Shown: in pieces, positions 39,672 to 49,300 of the stretch
How the letters are laid out: each line of letters opens with the position of its first letter
Position numbering within the stretch: the stretch's first letter is position 1
Assembly (NCBI RefSeq): GCF_006912135.1
Contig: NZ_VIRS01000019.1
Location: 124,001 to 188,000 of the forward strand
Source of the DNA: Cryptosporangium phraense
Lineage (GTDB): Bacteria > Actinomycetota > Actinomycetes > Mycobacteriales > Cryptosporangiaceae
Direction: 5' to 3'
DNA: 64,000 nt
Made by a program: the position numbers and the translations under genes
Notes under the pieces: model-generated
Seen by the model: the letters and a program-made list of their open reading frames with translations, nothing else
Told to the model about the DNA's origin: nothing
Databases searched by the model: none

Positions 39672-40502
39672 CTACGACGCGGCGCGGGTGAGGATCAGGT
39701 CGGCTATTCGGTCGGGGGCCTGGTCGGGAAGCCAATGAGACAGCCCCCCAAGCTCCACGAACTCGTAATCACTCTCGACATACGTGCCGCAGTTCTCGGC
39801 CCCGGCCCGGCCGAGGGCCTGATCCCGGTCGCTCCAGATGTACGTCGTCGGAACCCGGATCGGCGCGGCCTCGGCGGCGTCCCGGCCGGACATCGCCCGG
39901 TACCAGTTGAGCGCCGCGGTCAGCGCACCACGCTTCCGCAGCGGCCGGACGTACGCGTCGACCTCGTCGCGGGACAGGCCGGCACCCCGGAACACGCCCC
40001 GCAGCGACCGGGCACCGAACGCCAGCAGAACCCGCTCGGCGATCCACGGCCGCTGGAAGAACAGCATGTACGTCGACTTGCGACGCTGCTCGGCGTCGGT
40101 CTTCAGCGCGGCCCGGAAGGCCCGCGGGTGCGGCACCGAGAGCGCGGTCAGCGTCCGGACGCGGTGCGGGTGACGCCCGGCCAGGTGCCAGGCGACGACC
40201 GCACCCCAGTCGTGGCCGACGACGTGCGCGGACTCCAGATCGAACGCGTCGAGCAGCGCGATCACGTCGTTCACCAGGTGGTCGGTGCGGTACTGCTCGA
40301 CGGCCTTCGGGCGGGCGTCGGGCGAGTAGCCGCGCTGGTCGGGCGCGAACGTGCGGTAGCCGGCCTCGTTCAGGCGCGCGGTCACCGCGTCCCACTCGCC
40401 GGCGTTCTGGGGGAAACCGTGGAGCAGGACGATCGGCTCGCCGTCGGGCGGGCCGCCGGTCCGGACGTCGAACGTCAGCCCGTCGGACGTGTACCGGGTC
40501 AT
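39672..40502 (-). CDS. alpha/beta hydrolase, epoxide hydrolase-like
   Basis: A 276-residue alpha/beta hydrolase. Oxyanion motif HGFPQNAGEW lies near residue 29, the nucleophile elbow VGHDWGAVVAW near 97 has Asp as nucleophile (epoxide hydrolase or haloalkane dehalogenase type), and the catalytic His is in GGLSHWLPDQAPDRI near 257. A cap region with LNWYRAMSGRD follows the nucleophile, and YIWSDRDQALG provides the acid. Cytoplasmic. Its ATG overlaps the stop of the VOC gene (ATGA), so the two are coupled and may act on related lipophilic compounds. Confidence 0.9.
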   Translation of the reverse strand: MTRYTSDGLTFDVRTGGPPDGEPIVLLHGFPQNAGEWDAVTARLNEAGYRTFAPDQRGYSPDARPKAVEQYRTDHLVNDVIALLDAFDLESAHVVGHDWGAVVAWHLAGRHPHRVRTLTALSVPHPRAFRAALKTDAEQRRKSTYMLFFQRPWIAERVLLAFGARSLRGVFRGAGLSRDEVDAYVRPLRKRGALTAALNWYRAMSGRDAAEAAPIRVPTTYIWSDRDQALGRAGAENCGTYVESDYEFVELGGLSHWLPDQAPDRIADLILTRAAS

Positions 40503-41221
40503 GCCGATTCTCGCGGGAACGCGCAGAACTCGTTGCCCTCCGGGTCCTGGAGGATCCACCAGTAGATGTCGTCGTCCGGGCTGCGCAGGAGCGTCGCCCC
40601 GGCGGCGATCAGCGGTTCCGGGTCGGTGCCGGCCAGCGTGACGTCCCAGTGCAGGCGGTTCTTGACCGTCTTGCCCTCCGGGACGGGGTCGAAGACCCAG
40701 TCGTCCCAGGGAAAGCCGGACGCGCCCTCGATCCAGGCGTAACCCTTCTCCTTCGCCTCGTGGACCGTGCCTCCGACCTGAGCGGCCCACCAGGACGCCT
40801 GCGCGGCCGCGTCGCGGCAGTCGACGATCAGCTCGAACGGCGCGATCCGCGCCGGGGGCGTCTCCCGCGGGGGGAACCCGCAGAAGACGTTGCCGTCGGG
40901 GTCGGTGAGGACCCACCAGGGGTCGACGTCCGGCTCGGTGACGATCCGCGCGCCGAGCACGACCAGCGGAGACGGGTCGGGTTCCGGGAGCCGCAGGTCG
41001 AGATGCACGCGGGTCTTGCCGACGCGAGGCTCGGACACCGGGTTGACCCAGATCTGCGTGGCGTGCGGCTGGTCGGATCGCGCCTCCACGAGCCAGCCGC
41101 TGGGCACCTTCGTGAACGCCGTGCTCAGAACCCGCGCCCAGAACCGGCTGAGCTCCTCGGCGCCGTTCTCGGGCGCGTCCACAACTAGATCGCGAAACTC
41201 AGCGTTCGGCATATCAGTCAC
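40499..41221 (-). CDS. two-domain VOC (glyoxalase-like) protein
   Basis: A 240-residue protein made of two VOC-type modules (residues about 8-120 and 125-237). Each ends in the same pattern: PWWVLTDPDGNVFCGFP and YWWILQDPEGNEFCAFP. Matching starts are FRDLVVDAPENGAEELSRFWARVL and FELIVDCRDAAAQASWWAAQVG. These are the Glyoxalase_6-type proteins common in actinobacteria; roles range from metal-dependent enzymes to antibiotic binding, and none can be assigned. GTG 41221 is used; ATG 41212 is an alternative. It is the first gene of the pair with the hydrolase. Confidence 0.9.
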   Translation of the reverse strand: MTDMPNAEFRDLVVDAPENGAEELSRFWARVLSTAFTKVPSGWLVEARSDQPHATQIWVNPVSEPRVGKTRVHLDLRLPEPDPSPLVVLGARIVTEPDVDPWWVLTDPDGNVFCGFPPRETPPARIAPFELIVDCRDAAAQASWWAAQVGGTVHEAKEKGYAWIEGASGFPWDDWVFDPVPEGKTVKNRLHWDVTLAGTDPEPLIAAGATLLRSPDDDIYWWILQDPEGNEFCAFPRESA

Positions 41222-41497
41222 TGTGCCCCAGCCCGGACATGGTCGCCGAGCTGTTACCAGTGAGGCGTGAGATGTGCATCACACCCTGGGCCCGACTCGC
41301 ACCGAATGTCACGAACCCAGGACGCCGGAGTGACCGGATCGCGACATTAGTACGTAAGCCCGCTGACAGTTGGCCGACCGCGGAGGCAAGAGACTAGCTC
41401 GTGAATGCAACCGCAGACGGTTTCGGAGCGTCTGACGGCGTGAGGGACTTTCACTCCGGGCAGCGCGACGTCCGGAGCCGACCGGGAGGTGTCGAGA

Positions 41498-41743
41498 ATG
41501 CGCTTGTACCGGCGAGCCAACGCTGCCGGATGGTCGACGGTGGTGCTCAGCGCCACCGCGGGCCTGGCGGTGGCCGCTCTGGTCGCGCTGACACCCTGGC
41601 GGGTGCCCGACCTCCCCGGTGCGCGTGACCGGGTGCAATCCGTGAGGGAGAATCAGACCGTCGAGCGTGGCGAGGAAGTGCGGAGCTTCTTCACCGTGTT
41701 CCGGGTCGATCAAGGTGCGGGCTGGTCCGCGCTGCTGCGTTAA
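41498..41743 (+). CDS. small single-pass membrane protein, hypothetical
   Basis: An 81-residue protein with a basic start (MRLYRRANAAGW) and one helix at residues about 15-35 (VVLSATAGLAVAALVAL), followed by a polar outer part ending FFTVFRVDQGAGWSALLR. GGGAGG at 41484-41489 supports ATG 41498. The 276-bp region upstream shows no gene; it holds an 18-bp near-palindrome at 41267-41284. The stop codon is part of a 10-bp triplicate repeat. The role is unknown. Confidence 0.7.
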   Translation: MRLYRRANAAGWSTVVLSATAGLAVAALVALTPWRVPDLPGARDRVQSVRENQTVERGEEVRSFFTVFRVDQGAGWSALLR

Positions 41744-41770
41744 CCGGCGCTAACCGGCGCTAGCCGGCGC
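41741..41770. repeat. 10-bp tandem repeat containing the stop codon
   Basis: TAACCGGCGC occurs twice and TAGCCGGCGC once, directly in series. The first TAA is the stop codon of the small membrane protein; every unit carries a stop-like triplet. Confidence 0.9.
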
Positions 41771-41815
41771 GGAACGCCGCACCCGGGCCGGGACGAACAC
41801 ACGGGAGCGGTGAGT

Positions 41816-42715
41816 ATGACTACCCCCGGAGAGCCGAGCCCGTGGGCTCGCCCTGCCGAAGGCGGTCGGCCGTCCGGCGTGACCTGGGTTTCCCCGACGA
41901 CGGGGGCGCCGGTGACGCCCTCGTACCGCCCGGCTCCGGCGCCTCCCCCGCCGCCTCCCCCGTCGTCGTCCGGAACGCTGCGGTGGCTCGTCGGCGGCGG
42001 TGTCGCTCTCGTGCTCGTGCTGGTCGTGGTGCTCGTGCTCGCGTTGACCGGCGTGTTCCGGGGCGACCGGTCGTCGCTCTTCGGGCCGTTCGCGGGTGGT
42101 GACCCGGAGCCGTCGAAGCCGCCTTTGGCCCAGCTCTGCCCGCCGGCCTCCGACGATCCGCCGCCGCCCGGCGGCGAGCAGCCCGCGCCGGTCGAAGGGC
42201 CCCGTATCGACGACCGCGACTCCGGCATCTCCTACCTGCGGCTCGGGGACCCGTGGCTGCTGTGGGACCGGGGCGCCTGGTCGCAGGGCACGCTCGGCGT
42301 CGACTTCCAGACCGGGTACTACTTCGTCACCGAGACGTACTCCCAGGGCGATTATCTGGCGTCGGTGCTGTCGGGGAAGGTGCCGGCCACGGTCGGCGAC
42401 AGCCTCACGCTGAACCTGCCCTGCGCCGGTCGTCAGGTCGCCGAGGACGTCCGGCGGGCGTACTACCCGCAGCCGAACGTCAAGGAGCAGACCCGCGACG
42501 AGCAGGTCGTAGTAGGCGGACGGCCGGCCTGGGTGTCGACGTTCCACCTCACGTTCAGCGCCAACGGCCTGGAGGCCCGCGGCGAACAGGTGGCGGTCGT
42601 GCTGGTGGACGTCGGCCGCCCGGACGCCGCCGTGCTGTACATCTCGATCCCCGACACCCACAAACAGCTGGACCCCGAGATCGACAAGGTGATCGCGTCG
42701 ATCCAGCACGCCTAG
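41816..42715 (+). CDS. membrane-anchored extracytoplasmic protein, hypothetical
   Basis: A 299-residue protein. Residues 1-55 are a Pro-rich cytoplasmic segment (PSYRPAPAPPPPPPPSSS), then one helix at about 57-80 (LVGGGVALVLVLVVVLVLAL), then an outer domain of about 215 residues with two Cys (AQLCPPAS and NLPCAGRQ) that may form a disulfide. Blocks YLRLGDPWLLWDRGAW, QTGYYFVTETY and IPDTHKQLDPEIDKVIASIQ are recognisable in actinobacterial anonymous proteins. ATG 41816 has GGGAG 8 bases upstream. The stop overlaps the convergent adnB stop. Confidence 0.75.
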   Translation: MTTPGEPSPWARPAEGGRPSGVTWVSPTTGAPVTPSYRPAPAPPPPPPPSSSGTLRWLVGGGVALVLVLVVVLVLALTGVFRGDRSSLFGPFAGGDPEPSKPPLAQLCPPASDDPPPPGGEQPAPVEGPRIDDRDSGISYLRLGDPWLLWDRGAWSQGTLGVDFQTGYYFVTETYSQGDYLASVLSGKVPATVGDSLTLNLPCAGRQVAEDVRRAYYPQPNVKEQTRDEQVVVGGRPAWVSTFHLTFSANGLEARGEQVAVVLVDVGRPDAAVLYISIPDTHKQLDPEIDKVIASIQHA

Positions 42716-45700
42716 ACCCGCGGTAGCGCGGTGATCAGGCCGATCAGGCCGGCCTCGTCGAGCAGGTCGGCCGGGCGATCGGTGCGTACCGCGCGGACGT
42801 AGTGGAACGCCGCGCTCACCTCGTCGACGTCGCATCCGGCCAGCGCGGCCCAGGCCAGCCGGTACGCGGCCAGCTGCACCTGGGCGGCGTCCGCCGCGGC
42901 CCCGGACGGCGGGCGGCCGGTCTTCCAGTCGACGACCTCCCAGCCGTCGGTGGTCCGGAACACCGCGTCGATCCGGCCCCGGAGCACCACCGAGCCCAGC
43001 AGCGTGGCGAACGGCACCTCGACGTGCTGCGGCACGCGGTCGGCCCACTCGCTGCGCAGGAACGCCTCCTGGAGCGCGGGCAACTCGTCGTCCGGGGACT
43101 CGCCGGCGTCGGCCGCACCCGGCAGCTCGTCCAGGTCGAGCAGGCGGTCGGCGCCGAACCGGCGCTCGAGCCAGGCGTGGAACGCGGTACCCCGGCGGGC
43201 CAGCGGCGCCGGGGGCGACGGCACCGGCCTCCGCAGCACGCGCGCCAACTCGTCCGGATCCCGACGGAGCAGCACCAGCTGCGAGACGGTCAGCTGATCG
43301 GGCAGCGTGACCTCGACGAGATCGCCGGGGCGCGCGGCCTCGCGCTCGGCCAGCAGCATCGCGGCCTCCTCGGCCCAGGCCTCCCCGGCCTCCCGCTCGC
43401 CCTCGGTCTCGTCCGCGGTCGCGGACGCGACGACGAGCGCGGCGGCCTCCTCGACCTCGTCCCGGCGGGCGCCGAGCGGGTCGAACGGCCACGCCGCGAC
43501 CCTCCCCGCGGCCAGCAGCGGGTTCTCCAGCCCGGGCGCGGGCTCTTCGAACCACTCGTCGACCACGCCGCCGTCGTCGACGCAGTGTTCGTGCATCTCG
43601 AGCAGGAACTGGGACGGGCCCCGCTTCTCGATCCCGGCGTCCCACCAGGCCCCGGAGACCAGCAGCGCGTGCCGGGCCCGGGTCACCGCGACGTACACCA
43701 GCCGACGCTCGTCCGCGGTGGCCCTGGCCTTCCAGGCGTCGCCGAACCGGGCCAGCGCGGCCTTGGCCTCGCCCTGATCGGTGACCCCGGTGAGCACCAG
43801 CGACGGCAGGTCGGCGGCGTCACCGCGCAGCTCGAACGGCAGAACGCCGAGCCCGCGGCTCCAGGTGTCGGACATCTTCGCCTGACCCGGGAACACCTTC
43901 TCCGACAGACCCGGCACGGCCACGACGTCCCACTCCAGGCCCTTGGCGGCGTGCACGGTGAGCACCTGCACGGCCCCGGGCCGGACGTCGACCTGGCCCG
44001 GGGCCAGCCCACGTTCGCGCTCGTCGGCGGCGCTCAGGTACGAGAGGAACGCGGACAACGTCGGCTGCTCGGCGGCCTCGGTGAAGTCGGCGGCGACGTC
44101 GGCGAACGCGTCGAGGTGAGCGCGGGCCAGCGACGCGGTGCCGGGCGCGGCGGCATCGAGCGTGCGGCTGCCGACCTCGATGTCGAGTCCGAGCGCGAGC
44201 TCGACCTCGGCGACCAGGTCGGGCACCGGCTGGTTGACGCGCAGCCGCAGCGCCCGCAGCTCCCGGGCGAACCGGGTGAGCCGTTCGTAGCCGACCGGCG
44301 AGTACGCCTCCTCGGCGCCGAGGTCGTCGAGCGCCTCGATGATGCTGCGCTCCTCGGCCTTCTCGATCGGCATGTCTTCCGGCGGCCCACCCGCGACCTG
44401 TACGAGCTCGCGGGCGCGCCGCCCCAGGGCGTCCAGATCGCGGGGACCGAGACGCCAGCGGGCCCCGGAGAGCAACCGGATCAGCGCGGCCCCGGCCGTC
44501 GGATCGATGAGGACGTTCAGCGTCGCGACGAGGTCGCGGACCTCGGGGGTGGCCAGCAGACCGCCGAGGCCGACGACCTCGACCGGCAGACCGGCGGCGC
44601 GCAGCGCGTCGGCCAGCCGCTCGAACTGGTTGCGGGTCCGGGCCAGGACCGCCACCGTGGGCGGCTCGGCACCCCCGGCCCGCCACCGGGTCGCGATCTG
44701 GGCCGCGATCCACTCCGCCTCCTGCACCACGGTCTCGTGCAGCGCGCAGAGCAGCTCGCCCGGGTCGGTGCGGTGCGGTGCGGCCTGCAGCTCGGGCACC
44801 GGGGTGCCGACGATCGCGTCGGTGACCCAGGCGCGCGGGCCGGGGGTGCCGCGCAGCGGGGCCGAGAGCGCGTTGGCCAGGTCGAGGATCCGTGGGCCGT
44901 TGCGCCAGCTCGTGGTGAGCGGCAGCACCGGGGTGTCACCGGAGCGGCGCGGGCTGCTGTGATTGATCCCCCTCCGGGGGAAGTGTTCGGGGAATCGGGT
45001 CAGGTTGCCCGCCGAGGCACCGCGCCAGGCGTAGATCGACTGGCAGGGGTCACCGACCGCGGTCACCGGGTGGCCACCGCCGAACAGCGCGCGCAGCAGC
45101 ACCAGCTGGGCATGGCTGGTGTCCTGGTACTCGTCCAGTAAGACGACCCGGTACCGGGCCCGCTCGACCCGCCCGACCTCCGGGTGGTTGGCCGCGACGC
45201 GGGCCGCCCGGGACACCTGGTCGGCGAAGTCCATCAGCTCGTCGCGCCGTTTGCGCTGGTCGTACTCCTCGACCAGCGGCAGCAACTGTAGCCGGGCCCG
45301 CTGGACGTCGAGGACCTTCTTGAGGTCGGGCGCGATCTCGTTGCGCTGGCGGGGGCCCTTCGGCAGCGCGGCGATGCGGCGGACGAACGACTCGGTCCAG
45401 TCGACCAGCTCGTCGGTGGTGCGCAGGTGCTCGGCGAGCTGCCCGGCGAGGTCGAGCACCGCGGTGCTGACGGTGGGCGGGGTCCAGTCGACGAACGACA
45501 TGTCGCCGTCGTAGATCTCCACCGACCCGCTGGCCAGCTGCCAGGTGCGGGCGTCGGTGAGCAGACGCGCGGACGGCTCGAACCCGGCCCGCAGCCCGTG
45601 CTCGGCGACCACCCGGGCGGCGTACGCGTTGTAGGTGGCCACGGTCGGGTCGCCGACCTGGACCTCGCCCGGCAGGGCCCCGCGCAGCTGGGCCAGCCGG

Positions 45701-45969
45701 TGCCGGACCCGGTTGGCCAGCTCGGCCGCGGCCTTGCGGGTGAACGTCAGGCCGAGCACCTCCTCCGGCCGCACCAGCCCGTTCGCGACCAGCCAGACGA
45801 CCCGGGCCGACATCGTCTCGGTCTTGCCCGACCCGGCCCCGGCGACCACGAGCACCGGCGCCAGCGGGGCCTCGATGACCGCGACCTGCTCGTCGGTCGG
45901 GCGGGGCAGCCCGAGTCGCTCGGCGATCTCCAGCGCCGAGAACGACCCCGCCGGCCAGCCGTCGGTCAC
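42712..45969 (-). CDS. adnB: AdnB subunit of the AdnAB helicase-nuclease
   Basis: A 1085-residue protein with an N-terminal SF1A UvrD-like motor and a C-terminal RecB-type nuclease. Walker A AGAGSGKTETM lies near residue 48, motif II DEYQDTSHAQL near 280, motif III GDPCQSIYAWRGA and motif VI ERRLVYVAVTRAR near 750. The nuclease core is GRIDAVFRTTDGWEVVDWKTG near 990, with Gln in AQVQLAAYRLAW. AdnAB resects double-strand breaks in actinobacteria, replacing RecBCD/AddAB. GTG 45969 overlaps the adnA stop (GTGA). The open frame continues to 47568 but overlaps adnA and is not used. Confidence 0.95.
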   Translation of the reverse strand: MTDGWPAGSFSALEIAERLGLPRPTDEQVAVIEAPLAPVLVVAGAGSGKTETMSARVVWLVANGLVRPEEVLGLTFTRKAAAELANRVRHRLAQLRGALPGEVQVGDPTVATYNAYAARVVAEHGLRAGFEPSARLLTDARTWQLASGSVEIYDGDMSFVDWTPPTVSTAVLDLAGQLAEHLRTTDELVDWTESFVRRIAALPKGPRQRNEIAPDLKKVLDVQRARLQLLPLVEEYDQRKRRDELMDFADQVSRAARVAANHPEVGRVERARYRVVLLDEYQDTSHAQLVLLRALFGGGHPVTAVGDPCQSIYAWRGASAGNLTRFPEHFPRRGINHSSPRRSGDTPVLPLTTSWRNGPRILDLANALSAPLRGTPGPRAWVTDAIVGTPVPELQAAPHRTDPGELLCALHETVVQEAEWIAAQIATRWRAGGAEPPTVAVLARTRNQFERLADALRAAGLPVEVVGLGGLLATPEVRDLVATLNVLIDPTAGAALIRLLSGARWRLGPRDLDALGRRARELVQVAGGPPEDMPIEKAEERSIIEALDDLGAEEAYSPVGYERLTRFARELRALRLRVNQPVPDLVAEVELALGLDIEVGSRTLDAAAPGTASLARAHLDAFADVAADFTEAAEQPTLSAFLSYLSAADERERGLAPGQVDVRPGAVQVLTVHAAKGLEWDVVAVPGLSEKVFPGQAKMSDTWSRGLGVLPFELRGDAADLPSLVLTGVTDQGEAKAALARFGDAWKARATADERRLVYVAVTRARHALLVSGAWWDAGIEKRGPSQFLLEMHEHCVDDGGVVDEWFEEPAPGLENPLLAAGRVAAWPFDPLGARRDEVEEAAALVVASATADETEGEREAGEAWAEEAAMLLAEREAARPGDLVEVTLPDQLTVSQLVLLRRDPDELARVLRRPVPSPPAPLARRGTAFHAWLERRFGADRLLDLDELPGAADAGESPDDELPALQEAFLRSEWADRVPQHVEVPFATLLGSVVLRGRIDAVFRTTDGWEVVDWKTGRPPSGAAADAAQVQLAAYRLAWAALAGCDVDEVSAAFHYVRAVRTDRPADLLDEAGLIGLITALPRV

Positions 45970-48900
45970 TCGTCGGTCACCTGGCCGGAGATGATCGGGC
46001 ACGACGACGCGACCGCGCACATCCGGCAGTAGTTGTTCTGGGTGGCCTCGAAGACGCTTCCGGCCATGCCGTCGGCCACGTCCCGGACGAGGTGCTCGGC
46101 CCAGTTCGTGGCCGGCTGTTTCTGGATCTGCTCGGACGCCCGCTTCGTCGGCATTCCGATGTGGACCAGCGAGGCGCCCCCCGATCGCGTGCCGTGTTCC
46201 GCGAACGCGCCCCGCTCGACCGCCAGCTGGTACACGCCGAGCTGCGAGTGGCTCTCCACCGCCTCCTCCGGCGGTTTGCTGGCTCCGGTCTTCAGGTCGA
46301 CGACGACCAGCCCGCCGTCGTCGTCGCGTTCGAGCCGGTCGACCCGCCCGCGGACCGTCGCCCGGCCGACGTCGACCGAGAACTCGCGCTCGACGGCGAT
46401 CAGCTGACGCGGGTTGTGCGCGAGCCAGTCGGCCAGCCGGTCGACCATCTGGGTCGCGCGTTCGTGCTGCTTGCGGCCGTACCAGCCGGTGACGTCGACC
46501 CGGCGCCAGCGCTGGTTGAGCCGCTCGGACAGCGCGTGCAGGTCGGGCACCGTCTGGACCGCGCTGACCTCGGCGGCCACGTCGTGCACGACCGTGCCGA
46601 TGCCCTGCGCGGTGCTGGTCGTGCCGCCGCCGCTGGTCTCCAGCAGCCAGCGCAGCGCGCAGGTCTGGAACGACTCGACCCGCGACGGCGAGACCGTCAC
46701 CCGCTCGTCCGGCCCGCGCAGGGCCTGCGCGTCCGACAGCGGCGCGAACCCCCACCACTCGGCCGGGTCCGCGCCCGGTACCCCGGCTCCGGCCAGCCGG
46801 GCCAGCTGCCGCGCGGAGGCTCTCCGTCGCACCGGGTCGCCCTCCCGGTCGAGGACGACGCGACGCAGCTCGGCGACGAGGGCCGGAAGCGTCAGCTGGC
46901 GGGGCACGACCGCGGTCGGCCGCTCCGGCTCCACCGGCGGGTCGACTTCGTCCAGGAATCGGGACGCCTGCTCGGCGTCCTCGCCGTCGACCGTGTCGAC
47001 CGCGGTGATCAGCACGGCCCGGCGGGCCCGGGTGACCGCCACGTAGAACAGCCGGCGCTCCTCGTCGAGCAGCGCCGACAGGTGCCCGGCGGGCTGGTGC
47101 GGCCGCCCGGCCACGACGTCGACCAGCTGCTCCGAGCCCAGCACGCTCCCCCGCGGACGCAGGTCGGGCCACAGCCCCTCCTGCACGCCGGCGACCGCGA
47201 CGACGTCCCACTCCAGGCCCTTGGCCGCGTGCGCGGTGAGGATCGTGACGACCTCGTCGCGACGGCCGGTGGGGGCGATCGAGTCGGCCGGGATGCGCAG
47301 GTGCTCGAGGTAGTCGAGGAACATCGCCGGGGTGGCGCCGGGCAGCCCGTCGACGAAGCGGGCGGCCTGGTCGAACAGCGCCACGGTGGCGTCCAGCGCG
47401 GAGTCGGCGTCCGCGTCGCCCCGGACGCTGGCTTCTTCCCACCGCGGCCCGAGCCCGGACGTCTCCCAGGCGGCCCAGAGGACGGATTCCGGCGTGGCCC
47501 CCGGGGTGTCCTTCGCCTCCCGGATCGCCTGCAGGACGGCCGCGACCCGGCGGGCCGGGCGTCCCCACTCGGCGTCGATCGGGATCAGGTCGCGCGGGTC
47601 GGTGAGGGCCTCCGGCAGCAGCTCGGCCGACGACCGGGTGTCACCACCGGCCGACGCCACCAGCCGGAGTTGCTGACGCAGCCGGCGCAGGCTCAGCGCG
47701 TCGGCGTCGCCGAGCGGGGAGGTGAGCAGGCCGACCGCGGCCGTGTCGTCGAGGCGTTCCGGGTGGAGGGCCACTCCCAGCGCGCGCACCAGCGGCGCCA
47801 CCCCGCGCTGCTGGGCCAGCGGGAGCTCGTCGGTGTCGATCTCGACCGGGATGCCGGCGTGAATCAGCCCGCGGCGCAGCGTCCCGGCCGAGCGGGGCGC
47901 CGACCGGACCAGCACGGCCATCCGGGACCACGGCACGCCGTCGATCAGGTGCGCGCGGCGCAGGCGGTGGGCGACGTAGGCCGCCTCCTGGGTGGCGCTG
48001 CGCACGACCGCGACCTCGACGCCGTCGGCCAGGGCGTCGGGGGTCTCCGGACCGAGGTGCGGGGTGCGCTGCTTGACCCCGCCGCGCAGCCGGGTGGCGA
48101 CCCGGTCGGCGACCTCCTGCAGCGCGGGACCGGCCCGGTGGGCGGTGTTCAGGATGATCGCGGGCGCCGGCTCGCCGTCGGCGGTGGGGAAATCGTCGAC
48201 GAAGCTGCGGACGCCGTCGGGGTCGGCGCCGCGGAACGCGAAGATCGACTGGTCGGGGTCGCCGGCTGCGACCAGGAACCGGCCGCCGTCGCAGAGCAGG
48301 CGCAGCAGCTCGCGCTGGGCCGGGTCGGTCTCCTGGTATTCGTCGACGAAGACGTACTGGCGGGCCCGGCGCTCCTGGGCCAGCAGCTCGGGATCGTTGC
48401 GGAGCAGGCTGACCGCTTCCTGGATGATCAGCGCGTTGTCGTAGCCGGCACCATCGGCGCTACCGGCGCTGGCCGCGTCGCGCAGCTCGAGCACGTCGAA
48501 GTACTGCTCGAGGAAGAGCGCGGCCGCCCGCCAGTCCAGGCGCTGCTGCTGCGTACCCAGCTCGTCGAGGCCGACCGGGTCGATGCCCCGCTCCATCGCG
48601 CGGAGCATGAGGTCGCGGAGCTCGGCCGCGAAGCCGCGCGGGGCCTCCAGCTGCTCCGGATCGGGCCAGCGGACGCCGACGCCGTCGACGTTGCCCTCGA
48701 GCAGGTCGCGGATGAGTGCATCCTGCTCGGGGCCGGTGAGCAGCCGGGGCGCCCGTTCGCCGCGCAGCGACGCGTCCCGGCGGAGCAGGCCCCAGGCGTA
48801 GGAGTGGAACGTGCGGGCCAGCGGCTCGGTGGTGGTGCGACCGAGGCGCTCGGTGATCCGTTCCCGGAGACGGCCGGCGGCCTTACGTCCGAATGTGAGG

Positions 48901-49199
48901 ACGAGGACCGACTCCGGGTCGGCACCCGCCTCGACGCGGGCCACCACGGCCTCGACGAGCGTGGAGGTCTTTCCGGTGCCCGGGCCGGCCAGGACGAGCA
49001 GCGGACCCTCGGCGTGTTCGGTGACCGCGCGCTGATCGGGATCGAGCGTTCGGCGCTCGACCGGAGCGGCCGGCGGTCGCACCAGGCGGTAGCGGTTCTC
49101 GCCGCGGCGCTGGCGTGGGCGGGGAGGAGCGGGAGCAGGAGCAGCCGCGAGCGCGGCCGTGCCGGCGAAAGCCGGCGGGATCTCTCTCTCACCCACCAC
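45966..49199 (-). CDS. adnA: AdnA subunit of the AdnAB helicase-nuclease
   Basis: A 1077-residue motor-nuclease protein. Walker A LAGPGTGKTSTLV lies near residue 75, motif II DEYQETDPAQRE near 290, motif III GDPDQSIFAFRGA, and motif VI ERRLFYVAVTRAR near 715. The nuclease has GRVDRLERDDDGGLVVVDLKTG near 965 and SQLGVYQLAV. An iron-sulfur staple is visible: one Cys in FQTCALRWLL and three in YCRMCAVASSC near the C-terminus. Start uncertain between two GTG codons (49199, 49196). The gene is divergent from the PadR operon. Confidence 0.94.
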   Translation of the reverse strand: MVGEREIPPAFAGTAALAAAPAPAPPRPRQRRGENRYRLVRPPAAPVERRTLDPDQRAVTEHAEGPLLVLAGPGTGKTSTLVEAVVARVEAGADPESVLVLTFGRKAAGRLRERITERLGRTTTEPLARTFHSYAWGLLRRDASLRGERAPRLLTGPEQDALIRDLLEGNVDGVGVRWPDPEQLEAPRGFAAELRDLMLRAMERGIDPVGLDELGTQQQRLDWRAAALFLEQYFDVLELRDAASAGSADGAGYDNALIIQEAVSLLRNDPELLAQERRARQYVFVDEYQETDPAQRELLRLLCDGGRFLVAAGDPDQSIFAFRGADPDGVRSFVDDFPTADGEPAPAIILNTAHRAGPALQEVADRVATRLRGGVKQRTPHLGPETPDALADGVEVAVVRSATQEAAYVAHRLRRAHLIDGVPWSRMAVLVRSAPRSAGTLRRGLIHAGIPVEIDTDELPLAQQRGVAPLVRALGVALHPERLDDTAAVGLLTSPLGDADALSLRRLRQQLRLVASAGGDTRSSAELLPEALTDPRDLIPIDAEWGRPARRVAAVLQAIREAKDTPGATPESVLWAAWETSGLGPRWEEASVRGDADADSALDATVALFDQAARFVDGLPGATPAMFLDYLEHLRIPADSIAPTGRRDEVVTILTAHAAKGLEWDVVAVAGVQEGLWPDLRPRGSVLGSEQLVDVVAGRPHQPAGHLSALLDEERRLFYVAVTRARRAVLITAVDTVDGEDAEQASRFLDEVDPPVEPERPTAVVPRQLTLPALVAELRRVVLDREGDPVRRRASARQLARLAGAGVPGADPAEWWGFAPLSDAQALRGPDERVTVSPSRVESFQTCALRWLLETSGGGTTSTAQGIGTVVHDVAAEVSAVQTVPDLHALSERLNQRWRRVDVTGWYGRKQHERATQMVDRLADWLAHNPRQLIAVEREFSVDVGRATVRGRVDRLERDDDGGLVVVDLKTGASKPPEEAVESHSQLGVYQLAVERGAFAEHGTRSGGASLVHIGMPTKRASEQIQKQPATNWAEHLVRDVADGMAGSVFEATQNNYCRMCAVASSCPIISGQVTDE

Positions 49200-49275
49200 C
49201 GCATTAGACCTCGCGAGCCCGACAAGAGTCGAAACGCCTCACCGCAGGCGCCTCAAAACAGGTATGTACTCCGCG

Positions 49276-49292
49276 TATACTCTCGGCGTATA
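49276..49292. promoter_or_regulatory. candidate PadR operator
   Basis: TATAC-N7-GTATA is a 5-bp inverted repeat 9 bases before the PadR ATG. A related GTATGTAC lies just upstream (from 49262). Position fits autoregulation of the PadR-ABC-FtsX operon. Confidence 0.45.
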
Positions 49293-49300
49293 GTCGCGCC

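Noticed and set aside
37504-39738. Several open frames of 100-460 codons in desert 2
   Set aside because: They consist of repeat-derived Arg/Ala/Pro/Gly/His tracts, occur in all frames on both strands, and lack ribosome sites and known domains.
41267-41284. CRP-type binding site (GTGAGATG-TG-CATCACAC)
   Set aside because: The dyad is good (one mismatched pair), but the spacing between GTGA and TCAC is 8 rather than the 6 expected for a CRP site. Left as an unassigned palindrome.
45970-47568. Extension of the adnB frame upstream to 1618 residues
   Set aside because: It would overlap adnA by 1.6 kb and encodes Gly/Arg/Ala-rich sequence. The GTGA start at 45969 directly before the helicase N-terminus is clearly better.
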